Source of the DNA: Rhodobacterales bacterium HKCCE3408
GTDB taxonomy: Bacteria; Pseudomonadota; Alphaproteobacteria; Rhodobacterales; Rhodobacteraceae
Assembly (NCBI GenBank): GCA_015689705.1
Contig: WVSN01000022.1
Coordinates: forward strand, 1 to 43,591
Direction: 5' to 3'
DNA length: 43,591 nt
The position numbers were made by a program, and so were the translations under genes. The notes under the pieces were generated by a model, which saw nothing but the letters and a program-made list of their open reading frames with translations, did no database searches and was not told the origin of the DNA. Below are positions 1 to 7,965 of the stretch, piece after piece; position 1 is the stretch's first letter; each line of letters begins with the position of its first letter.

Positions 1-55
1 CCCGGGCGCGGCGGCGCCGTCGGGATTGAGGATCCAGAACCTGTCGGCGCGGCTC
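1..55. repeat. Left copy of 55-bp terminal overlap (circular join)
   Basis: Identical base for base to 43537-43591. An exact 55-base match at the two ends of a contig is the usual trace of a circular molecule closed by a short-read assembler, so the true unit is 43,536 bp. A coding frame passes through the join without interruption, which supports circularity over a real terminal repeat. Confidence 0.95.
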
Positions 56-450
56 TTGGCGGCGAGATGCGCGAGCCCGCGATTGACCCCGCCGGCAAAG
101 CCCGAATTGAGCCCGGTTTCGATCAGCGTGAGGGCCGGCGCGGCGGCGGTGCAGTCGGGGCAGGGGGCACCTTCGCCCGCAAGCGTCACGGGCTTGGCGC
201 AGGCGGAAAGCGGGAAGGGCATGTCGTCCGGTGCCGTGAAGGGCGCCGAGCCGTCGGCCCAGGCCCGGATCGCCGCACAGGTGCCGTCGGTCGATCCGTT
301 ATCGACCACCACTACGTCGAGCGCGACCGCATCGGCCTCCGCCATTAGGCTCTCGAGGTTCTCGAGGATCACGTCGGCGGCGTTGAAGGTCACCACCACG
401 ACGCCGAGGCGGGGGCGCGGCGCGGCGGCGCCTGTTTCGGGTTCGCTCAT
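1..450 (-). CDS. N-terminal part of origin-spanning GT2-acyltransferase-ACP-LnmK fusion
   Basis: First 150 residues of a 960-residue protein that continues at 43536 down to 41104. The start is the ATG at 448-450; no other ATG lies in frame just upstream, and the Shine-Dalgarno is weak. The translation shows a typical GT-A glycosyltransferase family 2 opening: VVVVTFNAADVI at about residues 17-28, a VVVDNGSTDGT nucleotide-binding segment at about 48-58, then NSGFAGGVNRG and RFWILNPD near 122-145. This is the pattern of rhamnosyltransferase-like (WbbL-like) enzymes, which transfer a sugar from a nucleotide donor to a lipid-linked acceptor at the inner face of the membrane. The gene upstream on the same strand is the secreted beta-helix protein, 119 bp away. 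The donor sugar cannot be told from sequence. Confidence 0.88.
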   Translation of the reverse strand, partial: MSEPETGAAAPRPRLGVVVVTFNAADVILENLESLMAEADAVALDVVVVDNGSTDGTCAAIRAWADGSAPFTAPDDMPFPLSACAKPVTLAGEGAPCPDCTAAAPALTLIETGLNSGFAGGVNRGLAHLAAKSRADRFWILNPDGAAAPG

Positions 451-569
451 CTGGGTCCGGTCCTGATCGGCGGGGGCCTCGAAATCGGTCGGAAGGGCGG
501 GGCGGGCACGAAGCTCCTCGCACGACTTTATGAGAGGATCATGGCACGGGACAGGCCCAGAAGCGGCGC

Positions 570-1832
570 TCAGGGTTGCGACGCGCGCGCCCCGATGCCG
601 ACCCAGGGGCTCGACGGCCGGAGCCGCCAGCCGTTCGGCCCGATATCCCCGCCCGACGCGACGTTGGCGAAATGCGCCCCGGCATAGGCCGGATCACCCG
701 GGGTCCAGGACAAAAGCACGTTGCCGTCGAGCGAGGCGCCCGGCCCGTGCAGGATGCGGGTGGTGATGTTGCCCCGCACGCGGGCGTTGACGACCGCGTC
801 GTCGAGCCGGATGCGCGGGAAGAACGAGGTGTTGCCGTCTGCTTTGATCGTCACCGCCGCCTGGTTCCACAAAAGCGTGTTGTCGGCGATCACCACGCCG
901 TCGGCGGCGCCGACCCCGATCCCGTTGGCCGCGCCGGTATAGATCAGGTTGTCGGCGATCGTGAGGTTCCGGTAGACGTAGCCGGTATTGCCGCGGCTAT
1001 ATTCGGGATTGCCGATCCAGATCCCCTGCGCTGCCACCCCGTTCCCGGTATCGAGCACGTTACCTGTGATAGTGACGTCGCGGCTGACGATCTCGGCGTT
1101 GCGCGACCACATCTGAATGAAATCCGAATGGGTGAACTCGTTCGGCGTAGCCGAGAAATCGTGCATGTAGTTGTTGGCGATTAGCACGTCGATCACCCCG
1201 GCGAGCCGTATGCCGTCGCCCTGGATCGCGGTGATCTCGTTGCCAGTGACAGTAATCCCGGTGCTTTCCTGGAAAGTCAGACCCTGCTCGTGGCCTGCAA
1301 TGTAGCAGCCGGTGACGGTAATGTCGCGCGAATGGCGCACCATCGACAGCCGCTCTCCGAGGACCGCGCCGGCGTCAGTTGGATCGAAGACGAGCGAGCC
1401 GTTTGAGGTGAAGACTACTCCGATGATCTCAATGCGCGAGGAGTTCACGATGTCCATGTCCCGCTGCGCCTCGGGCCGGGAAGCGCCGGTACTGTCGACA
1501 TGCACGTTGGAGATCCGGAGATTGTCGATCCCATCGAGCACGATCCGGCTGACCGGAACTCGGTTGGCGGGATCGGCCGAGGTAACGTGGACCGGCCCGG
1601 CGCCACCGCCTGAGAGCGCGATCTCGCCCGCGGCAGGGAAGTCGGCGGCGAGCGCGATGGTGCCGCCCCCGGCCTGCGCCGAGAGTACGAGATAGGCGTC
1701 GGTCAGTGCGCCGGGCAAGCTCACCGTGACCGTTGGTCCGGACGGATCGGCAGAGAGGCCGGCGGCGGCCGGCAGGCCGGCCGTGCCGAGTGCCAAGAGG
1801 ACGAGGAGGAGAAGCCGGCGCGCCATGACCAT
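570..1832 (-). CDS. Secreted right-handed beta-helix protein (short paralogue)
   Basis: About 420 residues. The N-terminus (MVMARR, then a run of Leu/Val/Ala and a small-residue cleavage region) is a clear Sec signal peptide, which fixes the start near 1832 (GGA eight bases upstream) or the ATG at 1826; longer frames read antisense to the neighbour. The mature protein is a chain of short repeats such as RDITVTGCYIAG and RNLTIADNLIYTG, with Asn ladders typical of pectate-lyase-like parallel beta-helices. Members of this fold lyse, hydrolyse or epimerise acidic polysaccharides. It aligns along its length with the N-terminal half of the 29861-32659 product (shared DNLRISNVHVDSTG / DNVKVSGVHVDSTG, AVLGERL, QGIWIG / QGIYFG). 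Likely a periplasmic or exported enzyme acting on the EPS; the reaction cannot be read from sequence. Confidence 0.85.
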   Translation of the reverse strand: MVMARRLLLLVLLALGTAGLPAAAGLSADPSGPTVTVSLPGALTDAYLVLSAQAGGGTIALAADFPAAGEIALSGGGAGPVHVTSADPANRVPVSRIVLDGIDNLRISNVHVDSTGASRPEAQRDMDIVNSSRIEIIGVVFTSNGSLVFDPTDAGAVLGERLSMVRHSRDITVTGCYIAGHEQGLTFQESTGITVTGNEITAIQGDGIRLAGVIDVLIANNYMHDFSATPNEFTHSDFIQMWSRNAEIVSRDVTITGNVLDTGNGVAAQGIWIGNPEYSRGNTGYVYRNLTIADNLIYTGAANGIGVGAADGVVIADNTLLWNQAAVTIKADGNTSFFPRIRLDDAVVNARVRGNITTRILHGPGASLDGNVLLSWTPGDPAYAGAHFANVASGGDIGPNGWRLRPSSPWVGIGARASQP

Positions 1833-1931
1833 GGCTAATTTCCGCGGTATGTGATCAAACATCGCTGCCACGTTAGCAGATCCGGCGGCGCCTGACAGAT
1901 CACGAAATCGCAAAGCCGAGCACGAGACGCC
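1833..1931. promoter_or_regulatory. Divergent intergenic region, beta-helix / acyltransferase
   Basis: About 100 bp between two divergent starts (ATG 1832 minus and ATG 1932 plus). It should carry promoters for both directions, but I cannot point to convincing -35/-10 pairs. An alternative ATG for the beta-helix gene (1862) lies inside it. Confidence 0.4.
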
Positions 1932-2441
1932 ATGACCGACGAGACCCAGTCCGCGCCCCCAAAGAAGGCCCGCAAGCGTGGCCTCAACAAACTCGGCGGG
2001 CTGCGCAACCTTCTCGTCGAGGCCCGGCGCTTGGTGCTCACGCGGGTCTGGGGCATGGACATCCACCCCACCGCGCAGTTCTCGCTGTCGGCCAAGTTCG
2101 ATCGGACCTTCCCGATCGGCGTGCATGTTGGCGAGAAATCCTACGTCGCCTTTGAGACGCGGATCCTAACCCATGACCGCACCCGTGGGCTCTATCTGCA
2201 CACGCGGGTGGGAAAGAACTGCTTCATCGGCGGGCGGTCCCTGATCCTGCCGGGGGTCGAGATCGGCGACAATTGCGTCATCGGCGCGGGCTCGATCGTC
2301 ACGAAATCGGTGCCGCCGCGCTGCATCGCCGCCGGCAACCCGGCCAAGGTCCTACGCGAGAATATCGAGGTCGGCGAATTCGGCCGCTTCCTCGAGGCCG
2401 ACGAGACAGAATCGCGGCTGGCCGAGCAGGGACTGGCGTGA
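1932..2441 (+). CDS. Hexapeptide-repeat (LbH) O-acyltransferase
   Basis: 169 residues. After a basic N-terminus the chain shows imperfect hexapeptide repeats (IHPTAQF, VGKNCFIGGRSLILPGVEIG, NCVIGAGSIVTKSVP) and ends with the AAGNPAKVLRE signature of the WcaF/NodL/maltose O-acetyltransferase group; a THD motif near residue 77 carries the likely catalytic His. Such trimeric cytoplasmic enzymes move acetyl (or another short acyl) from CoA to a sugar hydroxyl. Its stop overlaps the next start (GTGA, 2438-2441), so it is translationally coupled to the SGNH hydrolase. A pair that adds and removes acyl groups on the EPS repeat unit is a reasonable reading. The exact sugar acceptor is unknown. Confidence 0.87.
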   Translation: MTDETQSAPPKKARKRGLNKLGGLRNLLVEARRLVLTRVWGMDIHPTAQFSLSAKFDRTFPIGVHVGEKSYVAFETRILTHDRTRGLYLHTRVGKNCFIGGRSLILPGVEIGDNCVIGAGSIVTKSVPPRCIAAGNPAKVLRENIEVGEFGRFLEADETESRLAEQGLA

Positions 2442-3181
2442 TCGCCAAGCTCGCCGCTGCGGCGCTGGCGGCAGCGCTGGCGGCGGGAGCCCTCTGGGCG
2501 CTGCCGCTTCTTCGCGGCCCGGCCCCGGCCGAACTGGCGCCGCGTGATGTCCCGCCCGACCCGCATCCCCTTCCCGACAGGCCACTCCGGATCGCCGTGC
2601 TTGGCACCTCGCTCAGCCACAATGAGGTCTGGACCATACGTCTGGGAGAGGCGCTTTCGCCTTGTCTAGGCTCTGATCCAGAGATTCATGTTGCGGCCTT
2701 TCCCGGTGCCGACATCGCCAGCATCCGCGACACCGGCCTGATCGGGCCGATGGTCGCGACCGATCCCGACATCGTACTGATCGAATTCGCGGTGAACGAC
2801 GCCGATCTCCGTGATGGACCCGGGCGGGCGGAAGCCGACCGGCTGACCCGTGCGCTGTTGGCCGAGCTTGGTGGCGCGTTGCCTGGGGCTTTGCGTGTGG
2901 AGATGACGATGAGTCCGGCGACGGGCCTGCGCGGGCTGCTGCGACCGTGGCTCGAAGGGCATTACGCCGATGCCGTGGCGCGGGCCGGGGCGGGAGCGTC
3001 GGATGGCGCGGTGGATCTCTACCGGCGCTGGCTGGCGCTGCCGCGCGGGTCGCGCGGGCTCGGTGACGGGCTCCACCCCGATCCAGAGGTGACAGCTGCA
3101 GTGATCGTCTCACCGCTGGCTGGTTACATTGCCGCTGCGTTTGGTCGGACGTGTTCGGCTAGGGGTTCCGGCAACTCATAG
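2438..3181 (+). CDS. Membrane-anchored SGNH/GDSL-type esterase
   Basis: 247 residues from a GTG that overlaps the previous stop by four bases; the frame stays open further upstream, but the overlap and the hydrophobic N-terminus (Ala/Leu-rich residues 3-26, signal anchor) fix this start. SGNH blocks are visible: VLGTSLSHN (nucleophile Ser58), EFAVNDAD (Asn120) and GDGLHPD (Asp210/His213). The family hydrolyses esters, in EPS loci commonly O-acetyl groups, in the periplasm. The partner upstream is a hexapeptide acyltransferase. The 3' end overlaps the convergent sulfotransferase gene by 58 bp. It could also act as an acetyl transferase, as some SGNH proteins in polysaccharide loci do. Confidence 0.82.
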   Translation: MIAKLAAAALAAALAAGALWALPLLRGPAPAELAPRDVPPDPHPLPDRPLRIAVLGTSLSHNEVWTIRLGEALSPCLGSDPEIHVAAFPGADIASIRDTGLIGPMVATDPDIVLIEFAVNDADLRDGPGRAEADRLTRALLAELGGALPGALRVEMTMSPATGLRGLLRPWLEGHYADAVARAGAGASDGAVDLYRRWLALPRGSRGLGDGLHPDPEVTAAVIVSPLAGYIAAAFGRTCSARGSGNS

Positions 3182-4089
3182 CGCCCAAGATCAAGTGAAT
3201 GGGTTACGAGCCGGGCGAGTCGCCCGTTCGAGTCCATGTAGTGACCAGCATAGGCCTGTCTGACGTAATCGGTAACCGGTGTCCAGTTGCCGAACAGCGC
3301 CGGGAACGGCCCTCGCCGGAGCAGGTAGCCCGCCGTTCTGTAGAGCCCGCCCGGCGTGAAGCCCACTGACACGACTGGATTTGGGTTCACCACACTGTGT
3401 TGAATGTGGTTGATCCTGCGTAGCACAGGTACGGCATATTCGGGATAGCTCGCCCCTCGTACCTGTCGCGCTTCATCGCTTAGCCCAACCCAAGCGGCAT
3501 TGCCTGCAAAGCGCGCTAACTCCGCGGTCACCGCTCTGGAATCGGCGGCAAGGCTTTCCTGTGGGAGAACAAATACGTTCTTTGCACCGAACAACTGCTG
3601 ATATAGTGCTACTAGCCGGTCGAATTCGAAATGCGCCGGCTCAAATCCAAAAAAACCCGGCCAGTCGGTGCCACCGAAGAACTGATCGTAGCGCATGGTC
3701 CCGCCGCGTAGCAGATATTGCATGTAGACTGAGGGCAAAATCTTAAGCTGAGCGCGGATCGAGATTAGGATCTTCGCCCCGGGCGCGATCGCGTGTAGCC
3801 GTTCGGCATAGGTGTCAGACATCTGACCACCATAGAACGGATGGCCAGACAATATTTCGGAGGAGATTACGGCGACATGGCCGGCGGGGAGACCAGCTGT
3901 GCGCTCGGCAATAAGCTCCCGCATCGGCCTCGCTGAAAATAAAAGCCCGTGCGGTCGGACGATGCGCTCGTGTATCTCTTGATGGCTAGCCAGCATGCGG
4001 TAGCCATGTTGTGGCGTGAACAGATGCGTCTGCATCCAAGTCGTTGCGGTCTTGTGGTAACCAATATGGATGAGAGGCGCTTCGTTCAT
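3124..4089 (-). CDS. Sulfotransferase (PAPS-dependent), first of three
   Basis: 321 residues. The N-terminus has the 5'-phosphosulfate loop in the form HIGYHKTATTWMQ (residues 8-20) and a later ISIRAQLKILPS segment that fits the 3'-phosphate loop (Arg then Ser). No signal peptide or membrane span, so it should act in the cytoplasm on lipid-linked sugars, using PAPS made by the Sat-CysC protein of this plasmid. It lies 15 bp downstream of the Wzx gene in the same operon and overlaps the convergent SGNH gene. Base composition looks less GC-rich than neighbouring operons (frequent TAG/TTA strings), which suggests a separately acquired pair with the flippase. The acceptor is unknown. Confidence 0.85.
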   Translation of the reverse strand: MNEAPLIHIGYHKTATTWMQTHLFTPQHGYRMLASHQEIHERIVRPHGLLFSARPMRELIAERTAGLPAGHVAVISSEILSGHPFYGGQMSDTYAERLHAIAPGAKILISIRAQLKILPSVYMQYLLRGGTMRYDQFFGGTDWPGFFGFEPAHFEFDRLVALYQQLFGAKNVFVLPQESLAADSRAVTAELARFAGNAAWVGLSDEARQVRGASYPEYAVPVLRRINHIQHSVVNPNPVVSVGFTPGGLYRTAGYLLRRGPFPALFGNWTPVTDYVRQAYAGHYMDSNGRLARLVTHSLDLGRYELPEPLAEHVRPNAAAM

Positions 4090-4104
4090 TACGTGTAACT
4101 AGCC

Positions 4105-5574
4105 TTACGATTGAGGATGGCGCAGACCGCGCAGACCGATATAGGCCCGCACATGCCCCATTTGCCACAGGGCGGCGCCGAACAGCACCACCACCGTGAC
4201 AGTGGTTAGCCAACGCGGCAGGTGGGAGAGTGCCGGCACTGAGGGCGCAGCAGCATGGAGCGCGGCGGCGCTCAATACCACGGCAGTAGCAGCGAAAGCA
4301 TTCCGCAGCGCGCCGAGCTTGACGCCGGCGCGCCATCGCACCAGCACGAGCGAGGCGATCACGCCAAGAACTTCGCCCGCCGTGGCGATCAGCACGACTA
4401 GCAGGAGGTCTCCTGTCACCGCCGCCGCCCACCATGCCAAGGGTAGCGAGGCGACGCGGAAGAGGTTCGCGGCCATCGCGTTGCCGGTCCGGCCGCGAGC
4501 GAGCGCGGTAACCGCGCTACCAGCCTTAAAAACGCGCATCGCGTGCAGGATCGCCAACCAGACCATTAGCGGAACGAGGGCGGCGTATTTTTCGCCAAGC
4601 GCAATCTCGACGAAGGGCTCACCCACAAGTACTACCGCTATCACAAGTAGAAGCCCGTTAACGAGGTTAGCCTCAATTGTCGTCCGCGCCATCGGTTGGA
4701 AGCGCGTATCATCGTCCTGCACAGCCGAGAGTTGCGGCAGGAAGAAGCTTTGCACACTCTTGGCCGCGACGATGGTCGGCGTGAGCGTTAGCGTGAAGCC
4801 CATTGCGAAGACAGCTAGGGCGGCGAGGCCGATCTCGCGCCCGACGATCATTTTCTCGCCGTTCATCACCAAGAAGAGGAGGATGTTGTTGATCAGGAGC
4901 GGCCAGCCGAACTGCATAGCCTGTGCGATTACCGCCCGGTCGAAGCGCAGTACATACCGTCGCCGCGCTGTCAGGTGGGTCATCACCATCTGCAGCCCGT
5001 TCTGCAGTATTAATGCCCATAGCATCACCCGGTAATCGCCGAAGGCAAGCCAAAGCGGCCAAACGGCGACCACCGAAATCAGCGTTGAGACGATCTGGCT
5101 GAGAACGTTTGGCAAGTAAATCATCTGACGGTAGAGCCGCCAGACATCCATGTGCATGAACCCACTGAACACAACCGAGATAGCCAACACCCGGTAAGCC
5201 CAGGTTGCTTCGGGCACGCCAAAGAACTGTGCAATCGGCCCGGCGCAGAAAAACAGTGCCGTCGCCGAGACGAACGAACGCAAGAGCTGGAAGCCCTGCA
5301 GCGCTGCTTGCCAGCGCTCAGCGTCACCCTCGCGCGCCTGCACGATCTGCTGCTGCAGGCCAAAGGCGGTGGCCAGTTCGATTAGCGAGGTGACAAGCGC
5401 AAAGGTCGCGGCGATGCCATAATCCTCGATCGAGATCAGCCGGGCTACGATAAGATTGCGGGCGAGGGACAGGAGCGCGGTTGCAAGGTTACCGGTCAGG
5501 ATTAGCGCGGCGCGCCCGCCCAGGCCACGGCCCGACGGTCCGCCGGCCGCCGGAACGGGATCCTCAATACTCAT
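4105..5574 (-). CDS. wzx: Wzx-type oligosaccharide flippase (MOP superfamily)
   Basis: 489 residues, strongly hydrophobic with about twelve predicted membrane spans spread over the whole length. The first span region (LTGNLATALLSLARNLIVAR, then LISIEDYGIAA) is the familiar opening of the polysaccharide transporter branch of the MOP family. It moves undecaprenyl-diphosphate-linked repeat units across the inner membrane. The start overlaps the end of the BY-kinase gene by 11 bp, so it belongs to the long minus-strand operon starting at 8816. As with the sulfotransferase downstream, the DNA looks less GC-rich than the Wzz/kinase genes. Wzx with Wzy (33999-35456), Wzz and Wza makes a complete Wzy-dependent route. 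Confidence 0.88.
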   Translation of the reverse strand: MSIEDPVPAAGGPSGRGLGGRAALILTGNLATALLSLARNLIVARLISIEDYGIAATFALVTSLIELATAFGLQQQIVQAREGDAERWQAALQGFQLLRSFVSATALFFCAGPIAQFFGVPEATWAYRVLAISVVFSGFMHMDVWRLYRQMIYLPNVLSQIVSTLISVVAVWPLWLAFGDYRVMLWALILQNGLQMVMTHLTARRRYVLRFDRAVIAQAMQFGWPLLINNILLFLVMNGEKMIVGREIGLAALAVFAMGFTLTLTPTIVAAKSVQSFFLPQLSAVQDDDTRFQPMARTTIEANLVNGLLLVIAVVLVGEPFVEIALGEKYAALVPLMVWLAILHAMRVFKAGSAVTALARGRTGNAMAANLFRVASLPLAWWAAAVTGDLLLVVLIATAGEVLGVIASLVLVRWRAGVKLGALRNAFAATAVVLSAAALHAAAPSVPALSHLPRWLTTVTVVVLFGAALWQMGHVRAYIGLRGLRHPQS

Positions 5575-6385
5575 CTTCCCCGTAGTACCCCGAGGCCTCG
5601 TCGTTGTGACGGCACTGGTTCAGGACCACGCCGAGCACGTTGGTCTGCTCGGCGATCTCCTTCTCGGCGGTGTCGATCTGGGCGACCGTGGTCTTGTCGG
5701 CCCGGGCCACGAGCATGGCGCAGTCGACATTGCTGAGGAAAGCGCGGGTGTCGTCGCCGACGAGCAGTGGCGGCAGGTCGAAGATCATCAGGTCGGGGCG
5801 GTAGCGCGCCTCGATCTCCTTCAGCCGCTCTTGGGTCTCGTTGCTGAGCATGTATTTGGTCGGGTCCGATGAGGGCCGGCGGGCCATCGAGATGGCGACG
5901 TTGTCGCGCACCCGGAGCGCCTGTTCGGCGAAGCTTGCCTCGCCGGTGAGCATCGTGGTCACGTCGCGCGCCGGCTCGGTCCCGAGCAGGGTAGCCATGG
6001 CCGGACGGCGCAGGTCGAGCTCGACCACGATCGCGCGCAGGTCGGGCTGGCGCGACAGGCCGAGCGCGAGATTGCATGCGGTGGTGGTCTTGCCGCAAGC
6101 CGAGGTTGGCGAGGTGATCGCCAGTCGGCGCCAGCCGTTCTTGCGCATCATCAGCAGCATCTTGGTGCGCAGCACATCGAAGGAAGTGGCCGCGGGGCCG
6201 GACTCGAAGGTCACTACGCGGTTGTGGATCAGAAGCTTGGGCTGCGGCTCGTAGGCGGGCAGGGCGGCCCAAAGCTCGGCCAGCGCCAGCGGCGCGGCGG
6301 CGCGGCCCGAGACCGGGCGCGGGCCGGCGGTGGCCCCGCCGCGTTGTTCGCGGGCTTTCTGAAGGGCATGCTGAAGCTTTTCCAT
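5564..6385 (-). CDS. CpsD/Wzc-type bacterial tyrosine kinase (BY-kinase)
   Basis: 273 residues. The ATP site is complete: Walker A SPTSACGKTTT (92-102), Walker A' VVELDLRRP (120-128), Walker B LMIFDLPPL (199-207). The C-terminus is a Tyr-bearing tail (YYGEDEY, Tyr267, 268, 273), where BY-kinases autophosphorylate. It has no membrane span and so is the separate cytoplasmic half of a split Wzc, working with the Wzz-like protein encoded 17 bp upstream. Phosphorylation cycles of this pair control polymer length and export. Same architecture as the kinases of PEP-CTERM/exosortase EPS loci. Confidence 0.9.
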   Translation of the reverse strand: MEKLQHALQKAREQRGGATAGPRPVSGRAAAPLALAELWAALPAYEPQPKLLIHNRVVTFESGPAATSFDVLRTKMLLMMRKNGWRRLAITSPTSACGKTTTACNLALGLSRQPDLRAIVVELDLRRPAMATLLGTEPARDVTTMLTGEASFAEQALRVRDNVAISMARRPSSDPTKYMLSNETQERLKEIEARYRPDLMIFDLPPLLVGDDTRAFLSNVDCAMLVARADKTTVAQIDTAEKEIAEQTNVLGVVLNQCRHNDEASGYYGEDEY

Positions 6386-6402
6386 GGGCAGGCTCCGGGG
6401 CG

Positions 6403-7965
6403 TCAGGCGATGCCGAGGCGATCGAGGATCCGCGCGGCCAGCTGGTCGAGCGGCAGGTAATACTGGTCGACCGCCCAGAGCGCCGCTGGTACCCCGGCAA
6501 GCACCACGAGCACCGCGGCCAGCCGCACCGTGCGGCGCAGGAACCGGCGGTTGGCGCTTTCGAGATAGGGCACGGTCGCGAGCGGCGTGATGCCGAGCGC
6601 ACGCTCGATCTCGACCGGGCGGCGGACCGACCGGTTGAGCACTTCGAGCGCGAGGAAGAAAGTGGCGGCCAGCACGATCCCGGCGCCGATCCCGCCGGCG
6701 GCGATCAAGGGCCGGTTCGGGCTCGCCGGTGCACTTGGCACCACAGCAGGTTCAATCAGTGCCATGCGGCGGCCGCTGTCGCTGGTCTCGATCGTTTCCC
6801 CCATCCGCGCCTGGGCGAGGTTACGGCGGGCGCTGTCGTACTGTAGCTGGATGTTCTCATAGTCACGCTGAAGCTGTTGCAGTGCAATTCCGTTCAGCGG
6901 CGACTGGCCGATCGCCGCCTCGAGCCGGGTGATCTCGGCTTGGGTCTCGGTGATCAGCGCCTCGAGTTCCTCAAGCCGGCTGTCGATTGGAGCGAGTTGC
7001 AGCGCCAAGAGCGGGGGCAGCGCTTCGCCGTCCTCCTCGACCTCGGGCAGGGTCGGGGCCTGCGCCGCGATGCGGTCCTCGAGCTGCGTGATTCGACGCT
7101 GCACCTGGGTCACCTGTGGCGCTGTCTCCGAGAAGGTCAGCAGCAGCGTGGAAAGCTGGTTGCGCAGTTGCTGCAGTTCCTGCTCATCAGGGGTGAGTTG
7201 GCTTCCGCTCCCGCCGAGGCCGCGGCCCTCAGTCGAGTTGTAGACCTGGATGGTGCGGGCGCGCTGTTCCGTCAGCGAACGGCGTTCACGCTCTGCGCCG
7301 CCGAGCCGTTCCTGCAGCAGCGACAGTCGCGAAAGGCGGAATTCCTGATCCTCGGGAAGGGCGTCGGCGTTCTGGCGCTGGAATTCGGTGATCTGGGACG
7401 AGCGCTCGTCGAGCTCGGTGCCGAGCCGGTCTACCTGACGCTCGAAGAACTCCAGCGTCTGCGTCGCGGTGGTGCCGCGTCTTTCGGAATAGAGCGCGGT
7501 CAGCCGAGTGACATATTCGTTGACCACGTCGGCGGCGGTCTGGGCGGAATGGGTTCGGAAGCTGACCGCGATCGTGACTGGCGCGCCGCCTGTGCGGCGG
7601 TTGTCGCCGCCAGCGATCTCGATCGTAGTGGCCTGGCGCATCTGGTCTACGACGTCGTCGGGCGACATCAAGCGGATGTCTTCGAAGACCGACGTCTCGT
7701 TTGCGATCTCGAGCAGGTTCGGTCGTGTCATCAGGCTCTGCTCGAGGAAACGAGCCTCCTCAAGCGGATCGGTCGAGACTGTCGATTCGACCAGCACGTC
7801 CGAAACCTGCTGCGACTGCATCAGGAGCAGGGCCGAGGAGACGTAGGTGGTGGGCAGGCGCAGCGCCAGAACGAGGCCGATCACCGCGCAGATCAGGAAG
7901 AGCAGCAGCATGACCGGGGCACGCCGCATCAGCAGGCGGCCGTAGAAGCGGATTTCGGGGGTCAT
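6403..7965 (-). CDS. Wzz/GumC-like chain-length determinant protein
   Basis: 520 residues. One membrane span at about 17-35 (MLLLFLICAVIGLVLAL), a long periplasmic part with two Glu/Gln/Arg-rich coiled-coil stretches (about 155-260 and 265-385), then a second span near 428-445 and a further hydrophobic stretch near 480-500 (LAAVLVVLAGVPAALWA). Between the last two is a short cytoplasmic segment (RPVEIERALGITPLATVP), the usual link to a BY-kinase. This is the membrane half of a split Wzc co-polymerase that sets EPS chain length and contacts the Wza channel. The start overlaps the stop of the upstream ATPase gene (ATGA type). Confidence 0.9.
   Translation of the reverse strand: MTPEIRFYGRLLMRRAPVMLLLFLICAVIGLVLALRLPTTYVSSALLLMQSQQVSDVLVESTVSTDPLEEARFLEQSLMTRPNLLEIANETSVFEDIRLMSPDDVVDQMRQATTIEIAGGDNRRTGGAPVTIAVSFRTHSAQTAADVVNEYVTRLTALYSERRGTTATQTLEFFERQVDRLGTELDERSSQITEFQRQNADALPEDQEFRLSRLSLLQERLGGAERERRSLTEQRARTIQVYNSTEGRGLGGSGSQLTPDEQELQQLRNQLSTLLLTFSETAPQVTQVQRRITQLEDRIAAQAPTLPEVEEDGEALPPLLALQLAPIDSRLEELEALITETQAEITRLEAAIGQSPLNGIALQQLQRDYENIQLQYDSARRNLAQARMGETIETSDSGRRMALIEPAVVPSAPASPNRPLIAAGGIGAGIVLAATFFLALEVLNRSVRRPVEIERALGITPLATVPYLESANRRFLRRTVRLAAVLVVLAGVPAALWAVDQYYLPLDQLAARILDRLGIA

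Noticed and set aside
1-55. True terminal direct repeat of a linear phage or element
   Set aside because: The frame runs through the join and plasmid maintenance genes are present; an assembly overlap of a circle explains it.
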